From NCBI GenBank assembly GCA_051867975.1, contig JBJDZM010000002.1:1-64000 (forward strand): DNA of 64,000 bases. The letters run 5' to 3'. This stretch comes from SVTX01 sp051867975. Its GTDB lineage: Bacteria; Bacillota; Clostridia; Oscillospirales; CAG-272. The notes below the pieces were generated by a model. It ran no database searches. It had not been told where the DNA came from and was given only the letters and a program-made list of their open reading frames with translations. Shown here piece after piece: positions 24,455-33,415 of this stretch (its first letter is position 1; each line of letters opens with the position of its first letter). The position numbers were made by a program, and so were the translations under genes.

Positions 24455-27133
24455 CTACGGCGTTGGCCAACTCATACTTCCACAACTAAACCCTTTAGAA
24501 CAAACACCGTTAACAATATGATCATGCCATGAATCATAAAACTCTGTTTGTAGTGCTTGTTTCTGTGCTGTAGTGAGCGGAGTAGGAGTAATAGTATCGA
24601 CATACAACGGATGCTGTCCAGAACTATAGTCATATTTGTTTACCTCAAGATTAGGACCATTGAAATATGCATCTATTTTATAGTGGTTTGCATAATTTAT
24701 ATCTGCTGATGAAAATGAATTACTGTTTGGATGTGTATGCGAATAAGCTACAGCTGTACCATTTGAAGGGATGCGCCCCATATTGATACCCGAGGCACTA
24801 TGAGGAGAACCTGCTGCTGGTTCTGTATAGTAGTAAAGTGTACGACCATCCTCATTAACTTTGTATATTTCTGTAGAATATTCATGTCTAATATAGAGGC
24901 TTGCTGCATAAATCTCTGTGGCAAAAGCAAGGGCAGCTAAGTCGGCAGAAACATATCCATCTATGGTAACAGTCCACCACCATACCCAAGGGGCACCAGA
25001 ATATGTCACACCGACCTTGAAAGTTCCAACCTTAAGAGCAGTTAATTCGCCAGTTGTTGAATTTATTGATGCAACATCTGTAGCAGCATAACTCGCCGTC
25101 CCTACTCTATATTTTACAGGTCCATTGTGTCCAATGCGTGTGCTTCTCATATACGCAACATACTGATGCGTATCACCAACCGCAAGCTGATAATCGAAAT
25201 CCTCCGGTTCAACATCCTCATATACATTACCAGTATATTTGTGGAAACTCCATTTTGTCCCGACATCGCTGGCATTTGTGGTAAATATGAGTTTACTGTC
25301 ATTTCCGGTTTTCGCTGATTGAATATAATATTTTGTTCCGTTCTTGGTATGTGTTATATAATAAAAACCGCCAGTGTATTCGATTTTCCACGTATAGCTC
25401 GTAGAAAGTTGTGAATCACTTTCATTTCGACGTCCTGCAATCGGAGCATTATTTCCTACACTTGGATAGATTACCAATGAACTATCAAGCATACTTCTGA
25501 TAACATAATCATCGTATTCTGGGCGATAGGTGATCTTAAAGAGATTTTCTAAATTTGAGGAACTAAGTGGGGGAGCTGAATAAGACGTTGTGTCCTGAAG
25601 GACCCAGGCTAAGTTCTCGGGAATATAAGACTTAAAATAATAGTTTGTTCCGCCTCTTCCGATTGCGTATACTCCTTCCGCCAAGTGTGTTCCTGTATAG
25701 TTAATTGTTAGTTGCGCGAATTTTTGCATCTTTTCTTTTGCGACAAATTTTACACTTAATGCTGTTCCGCCAGCTCGTTTTAATGCAAACCCACGATTAG
25801 CCGTACCTGTGTACCAAGAACGAACATAGTCTGTAACTGTAAAAGATGCATACGAAGGATTGGAAACCGTTGCGCCGTTTGCATATAGGTCTCGTGTATC
25901 TAAACAGGTTGAGTTTATAGAGGGTTTGGTATTCCACGTAACGTAATCCTCATACCAATTAGATGTAATCTGATAGAGATTAACACTTATGTACGAATCA
26001 CTTGTTATATCAAAATAATACGGGAATTTAACTGTCGCCGAGGTGATATATGTTCCGTCTGGCAGGTTTGGAGTTGCAAATTTATAATATGTTTCTCTTG
26101 CGGACGAAACCCACAGCGTGTGTGTTCCTCCAAAATTTCCCGTAGTGTTTGAAGAAGTTACGTATGTATCATCAATTTGCCCAATATCTACCAATGACGG
26201 ATCAATGATAACTGGAAAACTGCGTTCTATTGAATTGATCCACTGTGCATCAGCACAAAGAGTAAATTCATACCTACCATTTTGGGAACTCGTCAAAGAA
26301 TAATAAGCTTCAAAAGATTCATTTCCTTCCGAATCATACATATAGGGTGCGGGTATGCAATAGATTACTTCCTCCGAGGATGAATCGCAAAGCAAAATGT
26401 TCCCGTTTTCAAGTTTGGCTATGAGACCGTTAAGATCAAGCGTAAATGTATAACTGTAACCGTCAGACGGTTTCTTAACAATAATATTTTCTTTGATGCT
26501 ATTAGATACAACAAGATATTCCAAATCAACACCATCAAGAATATCACTGTATGTTACGCTTGATGCAATATTGTCAACATTGATCAACTTTTGAAGTTTA
26601 GTCATTCCCTCTTCCGAAATTGATTGATTAGCAACCACTCCTTCAGTTTTCTTTTGTGCTCCAACTAAGCCAACCGTTACTTTATAGTTTCCGTTGTGAA
26701 GTGTGTAAAGTGATTCATTTCCAGTAATCTTCTTTGCAAATTTAACACGAGAATCACCAGTTGCTATAGCACCGTCACTAACAGTAAGAGTGTTGTCAAT
26801 TTCTTCCCACTCTCCGTCAGAGTTTAATTTGTGAACTGGTTCACCATACACTACCGCTTGATATGTTCCGTCCGGTAGGTGAAAATGTTTTACATTTTCA
26901 CCACGTAGCGATATGATTTCAAATGTTAATTCGTCTAATTCTTGTTGTAATTCAGAAGGATCTTTAGGCTCTTTAATAACCTCTGCAGAGGATTCTTCGA
27001 CTGTATTACCACGTGGAACATAATCCTCGGGAATTTCCTGCTCAGTAGCGAAAACAGTTGTTGGCATCACGAAGTTTACCACCAACATAATTATAAGCAT
27101 GAATGACAATGTTTTAGTATTGTTCTTTTTCAT
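24455..27133 (-). CDS. Large secreted DNRLRE-type protein with C-terminal JAMM-like domain
   Basis: 892 residues. A signal peptide covers about 1-30 (SFMLIIMLVVNFVMPTTVFA). The N-terminal part to residue 310 resembles that of wall-associated RHS-type proteins. Residues about 318-490 form a DNRLRE-like beta domain (DDTYVTSSNTTGNFGG..., ...NWYEDYVTWNTKP, VTDYVRSWYTGTANRGFAL). Ricin-like beta repeats follow (about 495-650), then a Big-type domain (about 660-740). The C-terminal domain holds HTHPNSNSFSSAD, matching the H-x-H-P...S-x-x-D metal motif of JAB/JAMM and DUF4329 toxin domains. The architecture fits an exported polymorphic toxin or processing enzyme. No secretion or immunity gene is proven nearby. 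Confidence 0.8.
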   Translation of the reverse strand: MKKNNTKTLSFMLIIMLVVNFVMPTTVFATEQEIPEDYVPRGNTVEESSAEVIKEPKDPSELQQELDELTFEIISLRGENVKHFHLPDGTYQAVVYGEPVHKLNSDGEWEEIDNTLTVSDGAIATGDSRVKFAKKITGNESLYTLHNGNYKVTVGLVGAQKKTEGVVANQSISEEGMTKLQKLINVDNIASSVTYSDILDGVDLEYLVVSNSIKENIIVKKPSDGYSYTFTLDLNGLIAKLENGNILLCDSSSEEVIYCIPAPYMYDSEGNESFEAYYSLTSSQNGRYEFTLCADAQWINSIERSFPVIIDPSLVDIGQIDDTYVTSSNTTGNFGGTHTLWVSSARETYYKFATPNLPDGTYITSATVKFPYYFDITSDSYISVNLYQITSNWYEDYVTWNTKPSINSTCLDTRDLYANGATVSNPSYASFTVTDYVRSWYTGTANRGFALKRAGGTALSVKFVAKEKMQKFAQLTINYTGTHLAEGVYAIGRGGTNYYFKSYIPENLAWVLQDTTSYSAPPLSSSNLENLFKITYRPEYDDYVIRSMLDSSLVIYPSVGNNAPIAGRRNESDSQLSTSYTWKIEYTGGFYYITHTKNGTKYYIQSAKTGNDSKLIFTTNASDVGTKWSFHKYTGNVYEDVEPEDFDYQLAVGDTHQYVAYMRSTRIGHNGPVKYRVGTASYAATDVASINSTTGELTALKVGTFKVGVTYSGAPWVWWWTVTIDGYVSADLAALAFATEIYAASLYIRHEYSTEIYKVNEDGRTLYYYTEPAAGSPHSASGINMGRIPSNGTAVAYSHTHPNSNSFSSADINYANHYKIDAYFNGPNLEVNKYDYSSGQHPLYVDTITPTPLTTAQKQALQTEFYDSWHDHIVNGVCSKGFSCGSMSWPTP

Positions 27134-27160
27134 AAAATCTTCCTCTTTTGAAAATGATTT

Positions 27161-27802
27161 TTATTGTGATAGTTGAAATACTCCTTCACCGATTTGTATT
27201 TCGCTCTTTGGCAAAGAGATTGATTTCAGATTAGGGCAGTTGTGGAAAGCATAATCACCGATGTACTCAATGCTTTCAGGGATAACAACGGAAACAAGGT
27301 ACTTATACTGCCTGAAGGCATTGCTCTGTATGCCTTTCACTGGAACACCGAATAATTCCGATGGAATAACGATGCTATCAAAGCATGACTTGTATATGCC
27401 CGCCACCTCATAGTAAGAATTATCGACAAGATAGTAGCGGAAGATACCATCATCGTATATCTCGGGAACTCCTATCTTATCTTGTAAATCAGCAGCTGGA
27501 ATTTTAGACGGTGATTCACCTTCTTGAATTATGGGTTCTTCCGGAGTGAGATTATCACAGTTGCTGTTGTTTGTTTGATTTGAATTGTGATTTTCTTCAA
27601 AAGCAATCACTGCCTCTGTATTGTCGTTTCTTGTATTTATCTGTTCGTTGCTTCTCTTACAATCATTGTCTATATCAATCGCGTATGCAGAGGCAGAGAT
27701 AAGACAAATTGAAAAAAGAATCAAAACAGATATAGAAAGTAAGAGTAGCGGTGTTTTGCGTGTGATTGATGGATGAGCTTTTCGACTGTGTCTGTTTAAC
27801 AT
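27161..27802 (-). CDS. BspA-type leucine-rich repeat surface protein
   Basis: 213 residues. The start at 27802 has AAGGGGG 8 bases upstream. A signal peptide or membrane anchor lies at about 15-42 (PLLLLSISVLILFSICLISASAYA), followed by an Asn/Glu-rich linker of about 65 residues. The C-terminal part has two or three BspA-type repeats (GVPVKGIQSNAFRQYKYLVSVVIP, SIEYIGDYAFHNCPNLKSISLP). Such repeats mediate surface binding. First gene of the operon, 27 bases upstream of the toxin-like gene, downstream of a structured leader and a strong promoter. Confidence 0.8.
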   Translation of the reverse strand: MLNRHSRKAHPSITRKTPLLLLSISVLILFSICLISASAYAIDIDNDCKRSNEQINTRNDNTEAVIAFEENHNSNQTNNSNCDNLTPEEPIIQEGESPSKIPAADLQDKIGVPEIYDDGIFRYYLVDNSYYEVAGIYKSCFDSIVIPSELFGVPVKGIQSNAFRQYKYLVSVVIPESIEYIGDYAFHNCPNLKSISLPKSEIQIGEGVFQLSQ

Positions 27803-28019
27803 GTGTAATGCCCCCTTCTCAATAATTATATTCAATAAAACAGCGCATAAAGACCAATGTACAGTACTCCCGACATCTTTATGCGCTTATCGTTATTAAT
27901 GAAGCCAAATATCCTCGCATGGACTTCTCGCATCTATGCGAGCACAACTCGACAACAATAAAATCCTTTGCGCATTGTTGTTGGCGGGTTAGGTGCTTTT
28001 TCTTGCGGCTATTGTATTG
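27803..28019 (-). promoter_or_regulatory. Long structured leader with terminator-like hairpin
   Basis: The leader from the promoter at 28027 to the start codon is about 215 bases and contains three clear hairpins on the minus strand: ACAACAAT/ATTGTTGT (27981-27952), CTCGCAT/ATGCGAG (27942-27927, with another copy of the arm at 27914-27920 able to compete), and GCGCATAAAGA/TCTTTATGCGC (27886-27843), which is followed by TGTTTTATT. The last is a plausible attenuator and the two alternative ATGCGAG arms are a possible switch. I do not recognise a known riboswitch class. Confidence 0.55.
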
Positions 28020-28026
28020 TACTTAT

Positions 28027-28055
28027 ATTATAACGTATTTTGGACAATTTGTCAA
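28027..28055 (-). promoter_or_regulatory. Consensus sigma-A promoter of the toxin-like operon
   Basis: Minus strand TTGACA (28055-28050), 17 bases, TATAAT (28032-28027): perfect match. Confidence 0.9.
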
Positions 28056-28214
28056 GCGATAATGACATTATTTAGGAATCTTTTAAAAAATGGAAAAGTC
28101 TTGCAGAAGTCACAAAAAGCGATCGTGGGCAGACTTGAAAAGCCAATTTAATCACCAAAACCGCTCTGACCTCATACCATGATACAGAGACAAAATCTAA
28201 TTCGGAGGTCGGAA

Positions 28215-28667
28215 ATGAACAAAGATACAAATAAAAGCGTAGGCTATATGATAGTCCGCGTAACGACGGCGCGCGGCGCGATACCGCTTGAAGGAGCAAT
28301 AGTCACGGTGAGTGATTATTACGACGAGAGCGAGCCGGAGCGAGGAAATGCCATAGTATCCTCCACGACAAACTCCTCGGGGCTTACGGAAAGATTTGAA
28401 CTGCCTGCACTCCCGCGCGAGCTTTCCATGTCGCCCGGCAACGGCAAAAGCTTCCTTACATATAACATAAGGGTGGCAAAGGACGGATATTATCAGCAAA
28501 ACTATATCAATGCGCCTGTCTTTGAGGGCATAACCTCAATTCAATCGGCGGATATGATTCCTCTTGCCGACAACGGGCAGACCGACAGATTTACACCGTA
28601 CGGAAACCTGTTTTTCGAGAACGAGAACCCGAATCTTGAAGGAAAGGCGGGTGACGGCAATGCCTGA
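28215..28667 (+). CDS. Hypothetical protein with carboxypeptidase-regulatory-like fold
   Basis: 150 residues. The start at 28215 has GGAGG upstream; an earlier in-frame ATG at 28179 lacks a site. Residues about 10-110 show a beta pattern common in prealbumin-like/CarboxypepD_reg domains (YMIVRVTTARGAIPLEGAIVTV, SGLTERFELPAL, YNIRVAKDGYYQQNYINAPVFEG). No signal peptide is seen. It overlaps the next gene by eight bases, and that gene encodes a SpoIID/peptidoglycan-binding protein, so an accessory function in spore or wall remodelling is suggested by position only. Confidence 0.75.
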   Translation: MNKDTNKSVGYMIVRVTTARGAIPLEGAIVTVSDYYDESEPERGNAIVSSTTNSSGLTERFELPALPRELSMSPGNGKSFLTYNIRVAKDGYYQQNYINAPVFEGITSIQSADMIPLADNGQTDRFTPYGNLFFENENPNLEGKAGDGNA

Positions 28668-30063
28668 GGCAAACATACCGTACATTCCCGAGTTCATCAC
28701 GGTGCATCTCGGCGCGCCGAACTCCGATGCGCCAAACGTGACCGTCCCCTTTGCGGATTATATAGCGAACGTCGCATCGAGCGAGATATACCCGACGTGG
28801 CCCGAAAACGCCATCAGAGCAAACATATACGCCCAGACTTCGTTTGCGCTCAACCGCATCTACACCGAATATTACCGCACGCGGGGATATGATTTTGATA
28901 TCACAAACTCCATAGCCATAGACCAATCCTTCGTAAACGGGCGCGACATCTTCGAGAACGTAAACCGCCTTGTGCGTGCGCAATTTACGGACTATATTAG
29001 CCGACAGGGCTTTGTCGAGCCGCTCTATGCTCAGTACTGCGACGGAATTGAGATACAATGCAACGGACTGTCTCAGTGGGGTTCGGTCGAGCTTGCCGAG
29101 CAAGGATATTCTCCCTATGAGATACTGACATACTATTACGGTGACAATATCGACATAGTCACCGATGCGCCCGTGCGCGGAATAACCGCCTCTCTGCCCC
29201 CGTACCCATTGCAGCTCGGAAGCGTCGGTGACGACGTGCGAACGCTCCAGATAAGGCTGAACCGTATATCCGACAACTACTCGGCAATACCTAAGATAAA
29301 TCCGCCCTTCGGCACATTCTCATTCGACACCGAAGAGGCGGTCAAGGAATTTCAGCGCGCCTTCAATCTGACTCCCGACGGAATAGTCGGGCAACAGACA
29401 TGGTACATGATACAGCAGGTCTACAACAGCGTAAAACGGTTAAACGACCTCAATTCCGAAGGCTTGTCGCTCTCCGAAGTTACACAGCAGTTCCCCGGCG
29501 TACTCAGAGAGGGCGACAACAATATCGGAGTCAGTGCCTTGCAATACTATCTCTCTTATCTCTCGGATTTTTACACGTCGATTCCCCGTGTATCGGTTGA
29601 CGGCATCTTCGGTCCCTCAACCGCCGATGCGGTAAGAGCTGCACAGAGAGAATTCGGACTCACCCCCGACGGCGTTGTCGGCGAGGCGACCTGGCGCGCG
29701 ATATACAATGCGTATATCGGAATAGTATCTACCATTCCTCTGCAATACACCGAGGGCAACACGGTGCCGTTCCCCGGAGTCTTTTTACGGCTTGGAGTTG
29801 AGGACGATTCGGTCCGCCTTTTGCAGGAATATCTCGACTACATTTCAAGATACATTCCCGAAATTCCGGGAGTCAACCCGACGGGATACTTCGGCGCGCG
29901 GACGCAGGACGCGGTCATCGCCTTTCAGAATTATTACGGGGTGACTCCGTCGGGCATTGTAGGTCCTGTCGTTTGGGGAGGAATTACCGACCTTTATACC
30001 GATCTATACAACGGAAACCGTCTCGGGAACGGTCAGTATCCCGGAGCGCCGATAGGCGCATGA
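28660..30063 (+). CDS. SpoIID-like protein with three peptidoglycan-binding domains
   Basis: 467 residues. The start at 28660 overlaps the previous stop by eight bases. Residues about 1-165 look like a SpoIID-type domain (VTVPFADYIANVASSEIYPTWP, ANIYAQTSFALNRIYTEYYRTRGYDFDIT, and GLSQWGSVELAEQGYSPYEILTYYYG). Three PG_binding_1 domains follow, each with the FQ-xx-xGLxPDGxVGxxTW pattern (about 180-265, 280-365, 385-465). No signal peptide is apparent. Such proteins bind muramyl peptide chains; SpoIID-type lytic transglycosylases act in engulfment. Related to spore wall metabolism by family, but the role is not proven. Confidence 0.88.
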   Translation: MPEANIPYIPEFITVHLGAPNSDAPNVTVPFADYIANVASSEIYPTWPENAIRANIYAQTSFALNRIYTEYYRTRGYDFDITNSIAIDQSFVNGRDIFENVNRLVRAQFTDYISRQGFVEPLYAQYCDGIEIQCNGLSQWGSVELAEQGYSPYEILTYYYGDNIDIVTDAPVRGITASLPPYPLQLGSVGDDVRTLQIRLNRISDNYSAIPKINPPFGTFSFDTEEAVKEFQRAFNLTPDGIVGQQTWYMIQQVYNSVKRLNDLNSEGLSLSEVTQQFPGVLREGDNNIGVSALQYYLSYLSDFYTSIPRVSVDGIFGPSTADAVRAAQREFGLTPDGVVGEATWRAIYNAYIGIVSTIPLQYTEGNTVPFPGVFLRLGVEDDSVRLLQEYLDYISRYIPEIPGVNPTGYFGARTQDAVIAFQNYYGVTPSGIVGPVVWGGITDLYTDLYNGNRLGNGQYPGAPIGA

Positions 30064-30077
30064 ATCGAGGTGACAAA

Positions 30078-30617
30078 ATGGAAACAAACATGAACGAAAA
30101 TACTCCGAACGACTTTGAGAGAGATGCGATAAGGTCTATCCAGAACTATCTGCGTCACCTTTCATTTCACGATGCCCAAATACCGACCGTACCGCTTGAC
30201 GGAATATACGAGAGCGAGACACGAAAATCGGTAATTTCTTTTCAGAAAAAATACGGACTTGAGCCGACGGGGATCGTTGACAGAGCAACGTGGGACAAAT
30301 TAAAGAGCGAATACGACCGTTCGGTTGCGCTGAACTCACCGCCCATACGCCTCGACGTCTTTCCGCGAAGCCCGAGCGGCTATGCGATCGGAGTCGGCGT
30401 GGAAAGTTATTTTGCGGCAATAATCCAACATATGCTTGACGAGCTTGAGAGCGTTTACCTCTTCCCCACTCTCTCGTCCTCGGGAACATACGACGAAATA
30501 ACCGCCGCCAATATCCGCGAATTTCAGACGCGGAATCTTATTCCCATAACGGGTGAGGTCGACCGTGAGACATGGGACGCTTTGGCACTTCAATATAATT
30601 TTCTTGAAAAACAGTGA
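30078..30617 (+). CDS. Protein with two peptidoglycan-binding domains
   Basis: 179 residues. The start at 30078 has GAGGTGA 5 bases upstream; an ATG at 30060 overlaps the previous stop but has no site. Two PG_binding_1 domains: the first about 15-80 (VPLDGIYESETRKSVISFQKKYGLEPTGIVDRATW), the second about 100-175 (SGTYDEITAANIREFQTRNLIPITGEVDRETW). It has no catalytic domain or signal peptide visible. It ends the three-gene set that starts at 28215. Confidence 0.88.
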   Translation: METNMNENTPNDFERDAIRSIQNYLRHLSFHDAQIPTVPLDGIYESETRKSVISFQKKYGLEPTGIVDRATWDKLKSEYDRSVALNSPPIRLDVFPRSPSGYAIGVGVESYFAAIIQHMLDELESVYLFPTLSSSGTYDEITAANIREFQTRNLIPITGEVDRETWDALALQYNFLEKQ

Positions 30618-30627
30618 ATAGCTTTAA

Positions 30628-30655
30628 GGGACTGCTCGAAAACAGGAGCAGTCCC
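30628..30655. terminator. Hairpin between convergent genes
   Basis: GGGACTGCTC / GAGCAGTCCC with an 8-base loop between the stop codons of the convergent genes ending at 30617 and 30662. T-runs are weak on both strands. Confidence 0.5.
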
Positions 30656-30661
30656 TCAATG

Positions 30662-32701
30662 CTATATTCTTCTCACCTCGCCGCTCGGGGCGCGGCGTGT
30701 TTTATAGGCTTCTATCACGCCGTCAATCTCACTTTGAGTCTCGGTCGTGAAAATAAAATGTCTGTCGGTAATTCCCGACTGCAAAAGCGCGTCCTGCCTG
30801 TCCGCCATATATGTCGGCGTGCTGTTGAATATAAGGTTGCGATGCTCCGCCGTTCTCATTACGGGGAATACAAACCCGCGTCTGTCACGCATTTTCGCCT
30901 CACCCTTCTCGCAGATCTCACACCCGCGCTTGTCGCCGTAAAACTCTTTTATAACGCATTTTTCAAGCAGCATGAGCGGTATTCTTCCATATACTATCGC
31001 CGATTTTGCCCCGTCAAGGTCGCGCAGCTGCGGTAAAGTCAGCTCCGCCGAGGCAACGTAGCTCTCAAACCCGAGCTTTTCAAAAAAGAGAGCCGAGCGG
31101 CAGTTTCCTATGTTGAATCTGAAATCCGCAATCAATCTTGCACGGGGCAATATTTGTCTTACCTTTTCAATCTGTCCGAGGTTGGATACGACAATATATT
31201 CGGGGTGTCTTTCCGCCGATACCGAAAGCATTTTTTCTACCTTCGCCCACTCTCGGTCAAAGGTCACCTCGGGCATCCAGAATCCGTCCGCAATATTTGC
31301 TTTTTCGCAATATTTGTCAAGCGGGAGCAGAATAATATCGAAGAATTCCCTTGCCGCATCACTTATAGCATCGGGCGAGTAAAATCTGCCTACGTTTCGA
31401 TTTTTCGGTGCATTTTGACATCTTTCCGAAGAGATTTTTCCGATTTTCGGCTCTTTGACTTCGCTGACAAGAGTCATCAATTTCTCGGCACCCTCACGTC
31501 TCAAAGCGTTGAGCGCGGATATCGGCATCATGACATTCTCTCCGAGCTTTATGTCAAGTTCACCGACCTTAAAGGGTGTATCTCCGAGTTTTGAGAGACA
31601 TTTTTCAACGTTTTCGCGGCTTATCGGAGCATTTATCGCCCTCTGCGCCACAGCGCCGCAGACAGTGACCGATCTATCTTTGTGAGAAAGAGTCAGCTTT
31701 GAATTCTCGCCTTCAAATATCTCCGCCGAAATATCTATCGGCACTTTTCTCGTCATTTTATTGAATTTTGGGGTATTTCTCGATGCCTGCTTGTCCTCTT
31801 CACTGCGCACGCCGAGCATGCCGTGACCGACAGTTTTTTTATAATATGAATCGGTGAATCCGCCGCGTGAGAAGAAATCGGCGAGCCTTTGAATATCCGA
31901 TTTCGTCGCATTTTTCCCTATGTCGAGCAATTCGCGAAAGATTGCCGTGACACCTCTGACATATTCGGGAGATTTCATTCTTCCCTCAATTTTGAGCGAC
32001 GCAACGCCGCTCGCTATTATTTCTTCGATATGCTCCGCTAACGACAGGTCCTTCAGCGACAAGGGATATCTGTTCCCTGCCTTCTCCCCGCCGCACGCAT
32101 AGGGCAATCTGCACGGCTGTGCGCAAAGACCGCGGTTACCGCTCCTTCCTCCTACGAGCGAGGAGAAAAGGCACTGCCCCGAATGGCTGACGCAGAGCGC
32201 ACCGTGTATAAACATTTCTATTTCAAGCGAGGTGTTATTCACCATGAAAGCGATGTCCTCACGCGACAGCTCTCGCGCAGGGACGACTCTCGTAAAGCCG
32301 TGTTTTTCAAGAAGCCGCGCTCCGAGGGCGTTATGTATGCTCATCTGCGTACTTGCGTGAAGCGGAATTTCGGGCAAATATTCATGTAAAAGCTCTGCCG
32401 CTCCGAGGTCGGAAACGATAAAAGCATCTATCCCGAGCCTTGCCGAGACTTCAGCCATACGCAAAAAATCCTCCCTCTCACGGTCGAATATCATCGTGTT
32501 TACGGTCTGATAGAGCTTGACACCGTACGCGTGGGCAAGTCTTATCGCCTCCCCCATGCTCTCTTGTCCGAAATTCTCGGCATTGATGCGCGCATTAAAG
32601 GAGGCACCTCCCATGTATATCGCGTCGGCGCCTCCGTCTATTGCTGCCTTCAACGCTTCAAACGAGCCCGCAGGGCTTAAAAGTTCAGGCAATTTATTCA
32701 T
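30662..32701 (-). CDS. U32 family peptidase-like protein
   Basis: 679 residues with a two-part architecture. The U32 domain starts with PELLSPAGSFEALKAAIDGGADAIYMGG and has VNTMIFDRER and PLHASTQMSIHN. A cysteine set HGALCVSHSGQCLFSS...GNRGLCAQPCR, typical of the family, could bind an iron-sulfur cluster. The C-terminal half (about 330-679) contains a further U32-collagenase-type domain. Members include the tRNA and rRNA hydroxylation proteins TrhP/RlhA, and some were called collagenases. Which group this belongs to is not certain. Three bases after zapA, so co-transcribed. Confidence 0.9.
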   Translation of the reverse strand: MNKLPELLSPAGSFEALKAAIDGGADAIYMGGASFNARINAENFGQESMGEAIRLAHAYGVKLYQTVNTMIFDREREDFLRMAEVSARLGIDAFIVSDLGAAELLHEYLPEIPLHASTQMSIHNALGARLLEKHGFTRVVPARELSREDIAFMVNNTSLEIEMFIHGALCVSHSGQCLFSSLVGGRSGNRGLCAQPCRLPYACGGEKAGNRYPLSLKDLSLAEHIEEIIASGVASLKIEGRMKSPEYVRGVTAIFRELLDIGKNATKSDIQRLADFFSRGGFTDSYYKKTVGHGMLGVRSEEDKQASRNTPKFNKMTRKVPIDISAEIFEGENSKLTLSHKDRSVTVCGAVAQRAINAPISRENVEKCLSKLGDTPFKVGELDIKLGENVMMPISALNALRREGAEKLMTLVSEVKEPKIGKISSERCQNAPKNRNVGRFYSPDAISDAAREFFDIILLPLDKYCEKANIADGFWMPEVTFDREWAKVEKMLSVSAERHPEYIVVSNLGQIEKVRQILPRARLIADFRFNIGNCRSALFFEKLGFESYVASAELTLPQLRDLDGAKSAIVYGRIPLMLLEKCVIKEFYGDKRGCEICEKGEAKMRDRRGFVFPVMRTAEHRNLIFNSTPTYMADRQDALLQSGITDRHFIFTTETQSEIDGVIEAYKTRRAPSGEVRRI

Positions 32702-32704
32702 TTT

Positions 32705-33238
32705 TCAGATGTCTCCGAACGTGAGTAGGTCAAACATGCTGCCGACACGGCTCTTGCCCTGCGGCTTTTTCGCTTCGGACTCCTCCGCCGTGTTTTCGGC
32801 AGGGGAAACTTTCTCGTCATCATCCGAGGATGCGATCGAAATATCAATGTCGGGAACGTTTCCCGTCTTCTTCGCCTCTTCAAGCGCGGCGCGGAGCTTC
32901 ATATTCTCAATCTCGATTCTTGCCTTCTCTCGCTCAAGATTCGCGGTGAGCCGCTGGGTACGGGCATACTTATCATCCGATTCCTTGAGCTTTTCATTGA
33001 GAGTTGCTATCTCGTCGTTGAGGGCATCAATTTCTTCCTTTGCCTTGACCTTGTCCGCGCAGAGGTCGAGCGCGCAAAGAAGAGCCGCCTGGGTTTTCGG
33101 GCAGTATTTGCTTTTAAGCAAAATGTCCCTCATCTTTCTGTCGATCACCCCGACTATGTACTCCACCTTCTCGGGAGCCTCGTCTACTGTGACATTAAGC
33201 TCAACGTCGGCTATTGAAAGTGTGTATTTTTGTTTCAT
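32705..33238 (-). CDS. zapA: Cell division protein ZapA-like
   Basis: 177 residues. The first 100 residues are ZapA-like (KYTLSIADVELNVTVDEAPEKVEYIVGVIDRKM, then TQAALLCALDLCADKVKAKEE). A coiled coil of about 60 residues follows and a Ser/Asp/Glu-rich tail ends in GSMFDLLTFGDI. ZapA promotes FtsZ bundling at the division ring. The classical protein is about 85-110 residues, so the long coiled tail is an extension. GGAGGG lies 7 bases before the ATG; the U32 gene follows after three bases. Confidence 0.85.
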   Translation of the reverse strand: MKQKYTLSIADVELNVTVDEAPEKVEYIVGVIDRKMRDILLKSKYCPKTQAALLCALDLCADKVKAKEEIDALNDEIATLNEKLKESDDKYARTQRLTANLEREKARIEIENMKLRAALEEAKKTGNVPDIDISIASSDDDEKVSPAENTAEESEAKKPQGKSRVGSMFDLLTFGDI

Positions 33239-33286
33239 GTTTTTCCCTCCGAATCTATATACTGTATATTAATTTTTAAAATGTAC

Positions 33287-33315
33287 TTGAAAATGGCGGC
33301 AAAGTGGTGTATAAT
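33287..33315 (+). promoter_or_regulatory. Sigma-A promoter of proB
   Basis: TTGAAA (33287-33292), 17 bases, TATAAT (33310-33315). The leader to the start at 33416 is about 95 bases. Confidence 0.75.
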
Positions 33316-33415
33316 GGACAAAAGATACAAAATTGCCCCTTTTTTATATTATAATACAAAACGCGGAATATTTAAAGGGCTTTTTGAAAAATTTTTTCGC
33401 GAAAGTGAGTTTTTT

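Noticed and set aside
27803..28019. Known riboswitch (T-box, c-di-GMP, SAM, lysine)
   Set aside because: No conserved core of these classes could be recognised by eye; kept as an unassigned structured leader.
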